Positions 7,372 to 15,339 of a stretch of DNA of 46,051 nucleotides are shown here, in pieces. Location: the NCBI GenBank assembly GCA_016201905.1, contig JACQBQ010000058.1, positions 1 to 46,051 on the forward strand. The letters run 5' to 3'. Numbering within the stretch: position 1 is the stretch's first letter; every line of letters begins with the position of its first letter. The position numbers and the translations under genes are program-made. A model generated the notes under the pieces. That model worked only from the letters and a program-made list of their open reading frames with translations, made no database searches and was not told the DNA's origin. Source of the DNA: Candidatus Melainabacteria bacterium. GTDB lineage: Bacteria > Cyanobacteriota > Vampirovibrionia > 2-02-FULL-35-15.

Positions 7372-9063
7372 TTAAATCTGAAACTTATTATCCTTTATTA
7401 AAACTTTTCTATCAGAACCGTTTACCTTTTCAGCAAATACCATTACATTTGGTCCACCAATCATAAAGTCAATGTGTACAGGAGAATTGTTGCAACTTAG
7501 ATTTCTCATATATATTTCTCTCTCATCATGATTAGCTATATCGTTTGTACCCTCAATACAATCAGAGTAAGAGTTTCCAAGAGCAAAATGACATGTGGCA
7601 TTTTCATCTAGCAATATACTATTAAATATCTTGCCCAAATCAAATATTGGAGAACCTGCTACCACAGCAATTTCTCCTAACTTATCTGCATTTTCATTTT
7701 TTTCTAACCACTCCAGGAGGACATCTGGATTTTTTGTAGCATTTGCTTTTATAAGCTTACCTTCATTAAATTCCATTTGAATACCATCAACAATAGAACC
7801 ATTTAAACTAACGGGTCTTGTCATGCTTACTGTGCCTTTAGTCTTTGTCCAATCTGGAGTTGTAAAACATTCTTCAGTTGGTATATTTGGAATATAAACT
7901 TGTCCACTGGGTGTTATTGCAGTTCCTGAAATAAAAATAGATTTTGGTGTCAAACCAACTCTTAAATCAGTTTTCCCATCTGGAGTCTCTGTATTTGGTC
8001 TAACACTTAAGAAGTGCAAAATATTGTAACCCTGTTTTACTACAGCATTAAGTTTCTCCTCTGTTTTTTTTAGATTTGCAATATGTTCAGTTAACTTACC
8101 TACGCGAGTTATTTTTCTTGCTTCAATAGCAGCATCTTTTAAACTAGCGTAACCTGCAGCACCTGCTGAAGCTGTAGTTGGTAAATAATAAATGCACCAA
8201 GGATTTTCTATTGTAAGGCGATCCTCATAGGGTTTAGTTTTTTTAAGTATACCTGTCTGTGCAAGTTGAATCTTTGCAGGATCAATATTTTCATATTTAC
8301 TTGGGTCTGTGCCCTCTAAATATAAACTGGCTGTGCCCTTTTCAAGAAACTCTTTAGATCGTGCTACCACAGATTCTGGCACCTCACTTAAAATGGACTT
8401 GCTTGCATATTTGTAAAATGGAATAGCTAAATCAAACTCTTTTTTTTCATTAATACTAATATCAATTAATTTAGTACCATTTTGATAAGCCCATTCTGCT
8501 AATTGAAGCATTTGTGGCAAGTGCTCTCTTGAACCTAAAATTGCTAGAGGCTGTCCCCTTCTTAAATTTAAACAACCACTTAGAATTTCTTCTGGATTAA
8601 TTGCAAGTTCTTTTTGCACATCATCAGGAATAAAGTCAGATATACTTTTGATTAGATCTTTTTCGTCTTGTGCAGAAAGACCTGCTTCACTATACAGAGA
8701 TGTGGTTTTATCAAAAGTAATAAAAGCTGCCCCTTGTTGTTTAAGTTCTAACTCTTTTTGTTCTTTATAGTCAAAATCTTCTCTAATACCATACCTTGCT
8801 TTTAAATCTTCTAATGCTTGCTCTTTTAAGCTAACCGAAACTAGTCCAGCGTTAAAATCCCTGTATGCTATCTCAACTGTCTTATAAACAAATGGAAGAT
8901 GATCACTGTAAGCTGTGATTTTTAGTTTTTGGTTAGGTCTTAATGCTTGTCCGCTATTAACTTGAGAAAGAAGGTTTGCAATGTAAACATTAAGATCTTT
9001 TTGTTGTTCTAGGAATAACATTCCCGGATTCAGGTTTGATGCAATAAGGGGTTTAACTTGCAT
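7372..9063 (-). CDS. M29-family metallo-aminopeptidase
   Basis: The 563-residue protein contains the metal-site motifs of M29 aminopeptidases (AmpS/aminopeptidase T): NIPTEECFTTP (E397/E398), LGEIAVV (Glu near 464), ENATCHFALGNSY (H492 and the following Tyr), and VHIDFMIGG (H530, D532). All expected ligands are present, so a di-metal peptidase trimming N-terminal residues of cytosolic peptides is likely. The N-terminal 270 residues are longer than usual and only loosely match the family; bacterial M29 enzymes are typically 370-410 residues. An AAAGGA lies seven bases before the ATG. The gene is the last of a three-gene set with GH130 and a second M29 paralogue. Confidence 0.8.
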   Translation of the reverse strand: MQVKPLIASNLNPGMLFLEQQKDLNVYIANLLSQVNSGQALRPNQKLKITAYSDHLPFVYKTVEIAYRDFNAGLVSVSLKEQALEDLKARYGIREDFDYKEQKELELKQQGAAFITFDKTTSLYSEAGLSAQDEKDLIKSISDFIPDDVQKELAINPEEILSGCLNLRRGQPLAILGSREHLPQMLQLAEWAYQNGTKLIDISINEKKEFDLAIPFYKYASKSILSEVPESVVARSKEFLEKGTASLYLEGTDPSKYENIDPAKIQLAQTGILKKTKPYEDRLTIENPWCIYYLPTTASAGAAGYASLKDAAIEARKITRVGKLTEHIANLKKTEEKLNAVVKQGYNILHFLSVRPNTETPDGKTDLRVGLTPKSIFISGTAITPSGQVYIPNIPTEECFTTPDWTKTKGTVSMTRPVSLNGSIVDGIQMEFNEGKLIKANATKNPDVLLEWLEKNENADKLGEIAVVAGSPIFDLGKIFNSILLDENATCHFALGNSYSDCIEGTNDIANHDEREIYMRNLSCNNSPVHIDFMIGGPNVMVFAEKVNGSDRKVLIKDNKFQI

Positions 9064-9223
9064 ATAGTCCTTTAATTAATTAAGGTTTTAATTGGATTAT
9101 TCAAAATTGTAAGTTATAAAGTAACACTTGTCAAATTAAAAACAGGTTATTAAACAGGGGCATTGTGATTCAAGCCCGAAACATAAATAGATACTTTATA
9201 ATTCTTAACTTTAGTTCTAACAC

Positions 9224-10342
9224 TTATTCTTGTTTTGTAGTCTCAGTCTCTATAAAATTACCATCTTTGTCAAATTGACTAAGATAATTTAAAGCATCGT
9301 TCAATCTAAATTTTGCAACACCAACATATTTATCAGCTGCTCCATAATATACATAAACTATTGGATTAGCAGGCTCTGTGTAATCTTGCTTTAAAACCAC
9401 GCCTTGTGGAAATACTACATTTTCAACCAGTCCTGCAACTTCAAACTCTAGTGTTGGTTCTAAAATAGGAAATGGTGAACGGGAAATAACTTTCCATGGT
9501 TCATGTGCATCAAGGAGAGCCATACCACCTCTATAAATTCCAAGATCGTCAACTGCATGGTAAATAAATAATCCTCCCTTAGGAGTTTTAATAGGTGGGG
9601 CACCACCACCAAGTTTTCCACCTTCCCATGTTTTTGGTATTGTTCTAAGAATTGTTTTACTGTCTAGATTTGTTGTTGAAGTTATTTTGCCCTTTGCATC
9701 AACTGGAATTTCTTGTTTCCAAAATGCTTCTCCAGCGTTACCTAGCAGCTCTTCAATACTATCAACTAGCACATATTGAATATTTCCTGTTTCACTTGCC
9801 CTATGATAAAGCATAAGTTTTGGCTTTTCATTGATATAGATTGGCTCCGGGTGGAAGAAGGCATCTTTATCATCGAAATCTCTTGGACCGATTATTCCTT
9901 TATAGTCAAACTCTTCAAAGTTCTTTGTAAGCGTTAAAGTAATTTGAGGTGTTTTACCATCATAAGCAGTTGCAACAAGGTAATTCAACCTTCCGATTAG
10001 AGTAACCCTTGCATCTTCGTAGCCATATGTAAAACGATCATTGGGAGATAAAGCATCGATTGTTCTTAAGTCTTTAATAAAAAGTCCATCTTTAACTTCA
10101 GCGAGGCAAACATAAGAAACAAATTTGCTATCTGGATATTTCTCGCCAAAAGTAATCCGAGGGAAGAGAAGAAATCTATTATTTCTATGGATTGTTGCCC
10201 CAGGATTGTAAGCTCCGTCTGGGTTTATTCCAATATTATTAGGCCTTAAAAGTGGAGCTATTTGCTTGTGGATTTTAAATCTATTTATTCTTGCATCAGC
10301 AAAATTAGTTATTTTACTTGATATTAAGTTACTTATTCCCAC
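9224..10342 (-). CDS. GH130 glycoside phosphorylase (mannoside phosphorylase-like)
   Basis: The 372-residue protein has GH130 features: GYEDARVT (residues 107-114, with the conserved ED), FHPEPIYIN, GGGAPPIKTPKGGLFIYHAV, VVFPQGVV and a final YYGAADKYVGVA. GH130 enzymes reversibly phosphorolyse beta-mannosides (4-O-beta-mannosyl-glucose, mannooligosaccharides, or mannosyl-N-acetylglucosamine); the exact substrate cannot be read. The start is GTG 10342, overlapping the end of the upstream peptidase gene by 10 bp, with GGAG at 10350-10353 seven bases upstream. This indicates translational coupling. It has no signal peptide and is presumably cytosolic. Confidence 0.85.
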   Translation of the reverse strand: MGISNLISSKITNFADARINRFKIHKQIAPLLRPNNIGINPDGAYNPGATIHRNNRFLLFPRITFGEKYPDSKFVSYVCLAEVKDGLFIKDLRTIDALSPNDRFTYGYEDARVTLIGRLNYLVATAYDGKTPQITLTLTKNFEEFDYKGIIGPRDFDDKDAFFHPEPIYINEKPKLMLYHRASETGNIQYVLVDSIEELLGNAGEAFWKQEIPVDAKGKITSTTNLDSKTILRTIPKTWEGGKLGGGAPPIKTPKGGLFIYHAVDDLGIYRGGMALLDAHEPWKVISRSPFPILEPTLEFEVAGLVENVVFPQGVVLKQDYTEPANPIVYVYYGAADKYVGVAKFRLNDALNYLSQFDKDGNFIETETTKQE

Positions 10343-12027
10343 TTAATATCTCCATATTTCTTCCAGTTAAATGTACTATCTAAATTTAGAAAATCTTCAG
10401 TAAACTCTCCTTCTCTACGAATTATTACTGGCTCTTTAGAATTATCTTGTAAACCAGAAATTGTAACTCCTGCGCCAGGACCAGATTTAAGCGACATATC
10501 AACATGAAGATCACATTTATTTTTTCCACCTGTTACTGTGTATCCATCTCCACAAGCAAAGTGTACATCCTGCTTTTCTGCAATTAATGTGTTGTGAACG
10601 ATTCTTCCATTCAAAAGTTCTGTAATCATTCTATTAAATCCAATTGCAAATTCACCAAGGCGATCAAAGTTTTCAATTTTTAAGCCTGACTTTGGACCTC
10701 TTCCTAAAATACGACCTTCAAGGTGTTCTTTATCCCCAGATTCAAGATCTAAATCAATTATTTGTCCACCTTTAAAGACTAAAGTTAGTCCATTGAATTC
10801 TTTATTATCAAGAACAAATGGCAAATCAAAATAAATCTTACCTTCAACACTATCTTCGACTGGTGATGTAAATATTTCAGCAGGAAGAGCATTTCCCGTA
10901 ATTGTTGAAGGACATACATAACGACTTTCTTTAGCTCCAGGCTCTCTTATTGAAAGGGTTACATTGGTTTTCCCATCTTCTCTTTCTACTTTTATTGTAT
11001 GAAATTTCCGTAATTGTTTTGCATAGTGATCAACAAGTAACATCATCTCTCGGTAAAAGTTGATTGGATCTGTTTCATCAAGATGTGTAATTTTCTTATA
11101 AAACTCACCAAAATCATCTAATCCTTTTTCATCAGAAGTGAATCCCATCTCAGAAGCAAGATCAAAAGAAGGAGAAAGCCCAAGGGTTCTAAAAAACTTT
11201 CCAGGTGGCAGTGCTCCCCATTCAACACGTGACATTCTTTCCATATAAGGACTGGAAGATTTTGAAGCAGCTTTTATAAAGAGTGTTTTTCTTCTTTCGT
11301 ATTCAGCATCACTAATATTAGATGGAGATATCTCAATCCTTGCGTAAGTATCCTTAGAAGTATTATAAATATCAAAGAATTTTTGCATTGTTTGAAATAA
11401 CATCAGTGTGTCTGGCTTTACAAAACTCAGTTGCTCATCACTGGCTGCATTAACACAAGTGTGGTGTTTTCCTTGAGCATTTGAGCCCATTACATAGGGA
11501 ATGCCTTGATTTTCAACTATACGTTTTACTATTTCTTCTACAAGTCTATCTGAGTCAGAAGTAACAACATAAAGCTGGACACTTTCATTAGCTTTTGCAT
11601 TACGTCCAAGCAAGCTGTTAAGTTTCTTATCATCTTCTGCAAAATCAAACCACTTGTTTAGGCTTGCAGATTTTGAAACACTACTATCTCGCATCCAGAC
11701 TATATGTTTGTATTCTTTTCCCAGCCAGCCATTTAATGCTTTATAGTCTCTTTTAAGTTTTCTTGTTTTATTTGTCTGAATAATTTTTTCTACTTCTTCT
11801 GGTCTTACGACAAGATTTACTTTGTAACCTCTCTTTAGTAAGGTGTCAAAAACATCAAGTGCATTTTGAGAAACATTGAGGTTAGAAACCCGTACAGGAC
11901 ATAACTCACCAGGATTAATCCCACCGACTGAAACTCGTGTCATCAACTCAGCACAAGACTCATACGGAAAGGTTTTTGCTGCTTGATTCCAAGCTATAAT
12001 GCTATTCGTTGTACTGCCAATTTTCAT
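10333..12027 (-). CDS. Second M29-like aminopeptidase paralogue
   Basis: The protein is about 564 residues from ATG 12027 (MKIGSTTNS). A TTG at 12096 would add 23 hydrophobic/basic residues but has less support. The C-terminal half has the M29 ligand pattern: PAEIFTSP (Glu near 384), LGEFAIG, QDVHFACGDGY (His near 488) and DLHVDMSL (His/Asp near 510). As in the peptidase at 7372-9063, the N-terminal 250 residues are extended. The two proteins look like paralogues of the same long subtype. The gene overlaps the GH130 gene by 10 bp. Peptidase family is well supported; specificity is unknown. Confidence 0.75.
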   Translation of the reverse strand: MKIGSTTNSIIAWNQAAKTFPYESCAELMTRVSVGGINPGELCPVRVSNLNVSQNALDVFDTLLKRGYKVNLVVRPEEVEKIIQTNKTRKLKRDYKALNGWLGKEYKHIVWMRDSSVSKSASLNKWFDFAEDDKKLNSLLGRNAKANESVQLYVVTSDSDRLVEEIVKRIVENQGIPYVMGSNAQGKHHTCVNAASDEQLSFVKPDTLMLFQTMQKFFDIYNTSKDTYARIEISPSNISDAEYERRKTLFIKAASKSSSPYMERMSRVEWGALPPGKFFRTLGLSPSFDLASEMGFTSDEKGLDDFGEFYKKITHLDETDPINFYREMMLLVDHYAKQLRKFHTIKVEREDGKTNVTLSIREPGAKESRYVCPSTITGNALPAEIFTSPVEDSVEGKIYFDLPFVLDNKEFNGLTLVFKGGQIIDLDLESGDKEHLEGRILGRGPKSGLKIENFDRLGEFAIGFNRMITELLNGRIVHNTLIAEKQDVHFACGDGYTVTGGKNKCDLHVDMSLKSGPGAGVTISGLQDNSKEPVIIRREGEFTEDFLNLDSTFNWKKYGDIKWE

Positions 12028-12230
12028 TGTTATATTCTTTATTATTTCAGAAAAACTAAGTCTTATTAATTTAACTTTAAATTGAGTAGATGTCAATTAA
12101 ATTTCAAATGTTACTGCCTAGGTTTTAACTAAAAAATGATAAAAGTATGCTTTTTAGAAAAGATTAAAAATATTTTAACTTCAGGGGTTAGAAAATTCTT
12201 GTTTGTACTCTTTGTCCTACCTGTTTTGTC

Positions 12231-12329
12231 AAACAACTTTCAAGTCTAGGTTAAGATTTACAAGATGGAAAGCATAGTTTCCGCTTGGGATTAGCCAGCT
12301 TTGGTGGGGAACTAGTCCTCCAGGTTTTT
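12231..12329 (+). repeat. Intergenic hairpin repeat, copy H (covarying stem)
   Basis: AAACAACTTTC, then AGGTTAAGATTTACAAGATG, then stem arm GGAAAGCATAGTTTCC pairing with GGGGAACTAGTCCTCC through a bulged A. Compared with the consensus (CCTTGTCCCC/GGCACTAGG), both arms changed together, which supports a conserved stem. It fills most of the 12097-12394 gap; the rest shows only AT-rich DNA. Confidence 0.7.
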
Positions 12330-12394
12330 ATAACACTAGCATGCTTTACAAAAAGTGTAAAAATGTGCCTGGGTTTGCAAAGATAAATTAGATT

Positions 12395-13057
12395 TTATTC
12401 TTTATCCGGATCCTTACAATGAATGGTTTCTACTACATATGATACGTCATGAGATAGATCTTCTACTGTAAACCTTGCTTGATTAAATTTTTCTGCAAGC
12501 AAATATACTTTTTCAACCTGTGATAAATCACCTGTTATAACGACAGCAGGTTCAGTGTATTTGCCTGCTGGGCGAACAGCGCAAATCTCTGCTTGTGTTA
12601 AATCAAAGCTATTGCCAAGCTCAGTACGTACTTCTTCTATAGTATGTAATTTATTTGAGGTTTCATATAATTCTCTAAGTCCAAGCACAATTCTAAACTT
12701 AGATGAATCTGAATAATCTTCTATATCTGGATCTCCATTAGTTTCTCTAGCTAATCTTTCAAGCACCTTGTCATGTTCTATTAGTTCAGCTAAAGGTCCA
12801 TATTTTTTTCTTGGATAACGGGTAAAAAAATAATCAAATGAACCATCTTGCTTATCAACAATCCATCCTGAAAAATTAAAGTTTAATTCTTTTGCAAGAG
12901 CTTCTAACTTTTTTATAAAATCTTCTTTGTTTGAATCTTTTACTGATACAAACCCTGACCACCATGCTTCAGGTTTAAGTTCTCGAAATAGAGATTTTCC
13001 CCCACTGTTTTTATAGGGGACATCTTTTGGAAGAATGAGATTAACTTTTATAGCCAT
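12395..13057 (-). CDS. Hypothetical protein, 220 residues
   Basis: This is a soluble, charged protein beginning MAIKVNLILPKD with no signal peptide, membrane segment or known catalytic motif. It shows mixed alpha/beta character, with conserved-looking aromatic patches (EAWWSGFVSV, GSFDYFFTRYP). Start ATG 13057 has no clear Shine-Dalgarno site. It is divergent from the orphan gene at 13246, with about 190 bp of AT-rich DNA between. No family is recognised. A real gene is likely from its length and its position between repeat copies. Confidence 0.55.
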   Translation of the reverse strand: MAIKVNLILPKDVPYKNSGGKSLFRELKPEAWWSGFVSVKDSNKEDFIKKLEALAKELNFNFSGWIVDKQDGSFDYFFTRYPRKKYGPLAELIEHDKVLERLARETNGDPDIEDYSDSSKFRIVLGLRELYETSNKLHTIEEVRTELGNSFDLTQAEICAVRPAGKYTEPAVVITGDLSQVEKVYLLAEKFNQARFTVEDLSHDVSYVVETIHCKDPDKE

Positions 13058-13200
13058 GGTTACTAATTCTTTGTTAGATAAATATCTTATATTAAGTTAT
13101 TAGTTTATGAGTTAAGGTTAATCGATTTATTTTAAGTTAGTTTTGTATAGTAGAAATTAGTTTTAGGTGGTTTGAGCCTGGTTTAATTTGTACTTCAATG

Positions 13201-13237
13201 TATAATATAAAAACTAATAAAAATATCTTATAAGGAG
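13201..13237 (+). promoter_or_regulatory. -10 box and Shine-Dalgarno site of the 13246 gene
   Basis: TATAAT at 13201-13206 is followed 25 bases later by AAGGAG at 13232-13237, nine bases before ATG 13246. No clear -35 is visible at 16-18 bp. The Shine-Dalgarno match fixes the start of the orphan gene. Confidence 0.5.
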
Positions 13238-13245
13238 AATTTAAA

Positions 13246-13797
13246 ATGACAACAATACCTAGTGGACCAAGTACTAACAAGCCAGCTATAAGACCTGTTC
13301 CTTGTGAGCAATTACCAGCATATTCTAGGAATTCAGATATTAAATATACTTTAAAAATGCCAGGACTAGATATTGCGTTTCTTCTTGAACCATATAATGG
13401 AGGCTACTATAGTTCTACAGAACTAAAAGAATTTACACTAAATTATGCTCCTTCTAGGTTTTGGACTGGATCACTTATTAGACGAGCACTTGGTACACAA
13501 GGGCTTAGTTATACTTCAGAAGATATTAGATCTTTTTCTAGTAGCTATCTGCTTGGTGTTGACAGTATGTTTGAGGTTTATCTACGACACCCAAAAGATA
13601 CTGATAGGACATTAGATGACGGTCCACTTATGATGATCAATAGAGATAATGGAAGCGTTTGTTTTTATCCCTCTGGGTATAATGTAGATTCATTAGCTAT
13701 AAGAACCATTGCAAAAAATATTTTGACAGATATTCAACAATCCGTAGGTAAGAAGTTTAATGGTAAATGGGAGAAGGTTTGTAACTCAAGCTCTTAA
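13246..13797 (+). CDS. Hypothetical protein, 183 residues
   Basis: The protein starts with a Pro/Ser/Thr/Asn-rich, probably disordered stretch of about 25 residues (TTIPSGPSTNKPAIRPVP), followed by a globular alpha/beta region rich in Tyr and Phe (NGGYYSSTELKEF, SFSSSYLLGVDSMFEVYL). There is no signal peptide or recognised motif. A strong AAGGAG supports ATG 13246. Similar hydrophilic N-termini occur on orphans at 15487, 31484 and 38122. Function is unknown. Confidence 0.6.
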   Translation: MTTIPSGPSTNKPAIRPVPCEQLPAYSRNSDIKYTLKMPGLDIAFLLEPYNGGYYSSTELKEFTLNYAPSRFWTGSLIRRALGTQGLSYTSEDIRSFSSSYLLGVDSMFEVYLRHPKDTDRTLDDGPLMMINRDNGSVCFYPSGYNVDSLAIRTIAKNILTDIQQSVGKKFNGKWEKVCNSSS

Positions 13798-13812
13798 TAA
13801 AATCTAGTTCTC

Positions 13813-13943
13813 AAGCCACCTTTCTAAAAATATAAGGTTTCTTATTGCAGGTACAAGTTCCCGCTCAGCCCTTGAAAAGAGCTGAGCGGGGCTCGCTCAA
13901 GCCTTGCTTGAGCGGCGAACTTCCAACCCTACAGGGAGTTTTT
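13813..13943 (+). repeat. Intergenic hairpin repeat, copy I (I/J subtype)
   Basis: The copy has AAGCCACCTTTCTAAAAATA, then a stem ACAAGTTCCCGCTC paired with GAGCGGCGAACTT, and two inner hairpins, GCTCAGC/GCTGAGC and GCTCAAG/CTTGAGC. Its core 13852-13930 differs from copy J (14688-14766) at one position in 79. With J it flanks the nucleotidyltransferase pair as direct repeats. Confidence 0.8.
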
Positions 13944-14122
13944 CAAAATCCTTCTTCTCTTAGTTTTTGTGCGATTTTCTTATTTTCAGGCGGCATTGCT
14001 GCGTTGAGGAATTGATTCATCTCGTTCAGATATTCTAATTTTTTTTCTGGCGACAAATCAATGTAACGTTTTAGGTCTTCATCATTTATATATTCGTCTT
14101 TAATTTTATTTTTATCTTTCAT
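13943..14122 (-). CDS. Small 59-residue partner of the nucleotidyltransferase
   Basis: The reading frame ATG 14122 to TGA 13943-13945 encodes a charged helical protein (MKDKNKIKDEYINDEDLKRY, then LSPEKKLEYLNEMNQF and NKKIAQKLREEGF). It overlaps the end of the nucleotidyltransferase gene by 11 bp in another frame (GATGAAAGATAA), so translation is coupled. Small acidic/basic proteins of this look, with an S/PPEEKL.WL.E.N.F core ending in KKI..KLR, are often found next to stand-alone nucleotidyltransferase genes (from memory, not searched). The pair may work together, possibly as a toxin-antitoxin-like unit; this is inference. Confidence 0.7.
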   Translation of the reverse strand: MKDKNKIKDEYINDEDLKRYIDLSPEKKLEYLNEMNQFLNAAMPPENKKIAQKLREEGF

Positions 14123-14609
14123 CTTTGAGCTCCATTATTCTAGTCAAAACATTTATATCTAACTCATCAATTTTTCTTCCAGCTTCCTTCTTTAATTTTA
14201 TAAGATCTGATATGGAAATGGTTGGTATTTCTACTTCCTGAACTCTATATACCACTTTTCTTTTATAAATCTCACTGAAATTTAAACTATACACAAGCAA
14301 TACATCTATATGTTCAAGTTCATTCTTAGGGTTATACACAGAAAATACTTTCATATTCTTTTCTTCTATCCATTTTTTTCTATTCTCTTTACTAATAAAA
14401 TCTTCTAATTCAACTGGCACTTTTGGTTTATAATTTAAAGACTTAATTACTTTTACAAATCTTGCAATGTTTTCTTCACTAAGTAGAATCACTATGTCTA
14501 GATCATTAGTTATTCTGGAGTACCCATGTAAATTAACTGCTAGCCCACCAACTACTAAATATTCAAAATGTTCATCTTGAAGTTTTTTTAAAATTTCTTT
14601 GTAAAGCAT
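14112..14609 (-). CDS. Stand-alone nucleotidyltransferase (DNA polymerase beta superfamily)
   Basis: The 165-residue protein has the minimal nucleotidyltransferase signature VVGGLAVNLHGYSRITNDLDIVI: GG at 21-22, then D36 and D38 as metal-binding residues, and a third acidic residue probably in EHIDVLL. The C-terminus ends in GRKIDELDINVL, typical of this DUF6036/AbiEii-like group. Members may act as antitoxin- or toxin-like nucleotidyltransferases or tRNA/protein-modifying enzymes; the target is unknown. No Shine-Dalgarno site precedes ATG 14609, but a TATACC lies a few bases upstream, so it may be leaderless. It forms a coupled pair with the 59-residue gene and is flanked by near-identical repeats I and J. 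Confidence 0.8.
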   Translation of the reverse strand: MLYKEILKKLQDEHFEYLVVGGLAVNLHGYSRITNDLDIVILLSEENIARFVKVIKSLNYKPKVPVELEDFISKENRKKWIEEKNMKVFSVYNPKNELEHIDVLLVYSLNFSEIYKRKVVYRVQEVEIPTISISDLIKLKKEAGRKIDELDINVLTRIMELKDER

Positions 14610-14648
14610 AGTGGTATATCTTTTATTATTCTATCTAACATTCTAACT

Positions 14649-14780
14649 AAGCAACTTTCCTAAAAATAGGAGGTTTCTCATTGCAGATACAAGTTCCCGC
14701 TCAGCCCTTGAAAAGAGCTGAGCGAGGCTCGCTCAAGCCTTGCTTGAGCGGCGAACTTCCAACCCTAGGAGGAGTTTTTA
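14649..14780 (+). repeat. Intergenic hairpin repeat, copy J (I/J subtype)
   Basis: AAGCAACTTTCCT pairs with AGGAGGTTT over AAAAAT to form hairpin 1. Hairpin 2 is AAGTTCCCGCTC with GAGCGGCGAACTT and carries the same two inner hairpins as copy I. It ends in CCTAGGAGGAGTTTTT. A 66-residue frame running through it is a shadow. Confidence 0.8.
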
Positions 14781-14910
14781 TTTCTCAAAAGCCCATTGCA
14801 ATTAGTTCTAGGCTTTTACACAACTCATACACTTGTTACACCCTTACTAAGGAAGCATTTTGTGTGCTATATAGTATATGAGTTGAAGACCTAGGATAAG
14901 GAGAGTACAA

Positions 14911-15267
14911 ATGAGCAAAGAAGTACGTAGTGTAGGAAAGCAAGTATACAAGCCAATAGACAAAGCATCATTAATAAGGCAACCTGGCGTAGAACCAAGT
15001 GAACAAGAAAAAGCTCAAGTAGCAGACAAAGTTAAGAGCATGCTTAAATTAGCTAATATTACAGTCCGTAGCATCCTTACTGCTCCATTTTTGTCAGGGG
15101 TTAATGTCTCTCTTGAAGAAGGTCAGTCTTCAAAGATTTCACAAATAATAAAATTATTGAAAGCCAATGGTGCACAGAAAACCAATAATCGTAAAGAGGT
15201 TATCTTAGATGGTGTTGTGGTTAATGTAGACCTTGTGAAATTCTATAAACCAGCTCGAAAGCCATAG
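14911..15267 (+). CDS. Hypothetical protein, 118 residues
   Basis: This is a basic soluble protein (KEVRSVGKQVYKPIDKASLI at the N-terminus, VVVNVDLVKFYKPARKP at the C-terminus). Its middle is helical and slightly amphipathic (QVADKVKSMLKLANITVR). No family is recognised and there is no signal peptide. AAGGAG at 14898-14903, seven bases before ATG 14911, makes translation likely. It is separated from neighbours by repeat J and the small stem-loop at 15278. Confidence 0.6.
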   Translation: MSKEVRSVGKQVYKPIDKASLIRQPGVEPSEQEKAQVADKVKSMLKLANITVRSILTAPFLSGVNVSLEEGQSSKISQIIKLLKANGAQKTNNRKEVILDGVVVNVDLVKFYKPARKP

Positions 15268-15277
15268 AAAAAAATTA

Positions 15278-15310
15278 AGCAGCTAATTCTAACTCAGGAA
15301 TAGAATTTTA
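15278..15310 (+). terminator. Weak stem-loop after the 14911 gene, with repeat-like 5' box
   Basis: AAGCAGC at 15278, matching the 5' box of the intergenic repeats, is followed by ATTCTA (15286-15291) and TAGAAT (15301-15306) and then TTTTATC. The stem is only 6 bp and AT-rich, so it is a weak terminator at best. The GGGAAACC hairpin of the repeat is absent, so this may be a repeat remnant. Confidence 0.35.
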
Positions 15311-15339
15311 TCTTATACCATATTACTTGGGTTCTGACA

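Noticed and set aside
12136-12249. 37-residue + strand frame with a hydrophobic end
   Set aside because: No Shine-Dalgarno site and it ends inside repeat copy H; probably chance.
425-14780. Calling the repeats integron attC sites outright
   Set aside because: No GTTRRRY/RYYYAAC pair at stem bases and no integrase gene in the window; kept as a hypothesis only.
14681-14881. 66-residue + strand frame
   Set aside because: Begins inside repeat copy J and ends ahead of the real gene at 14911.
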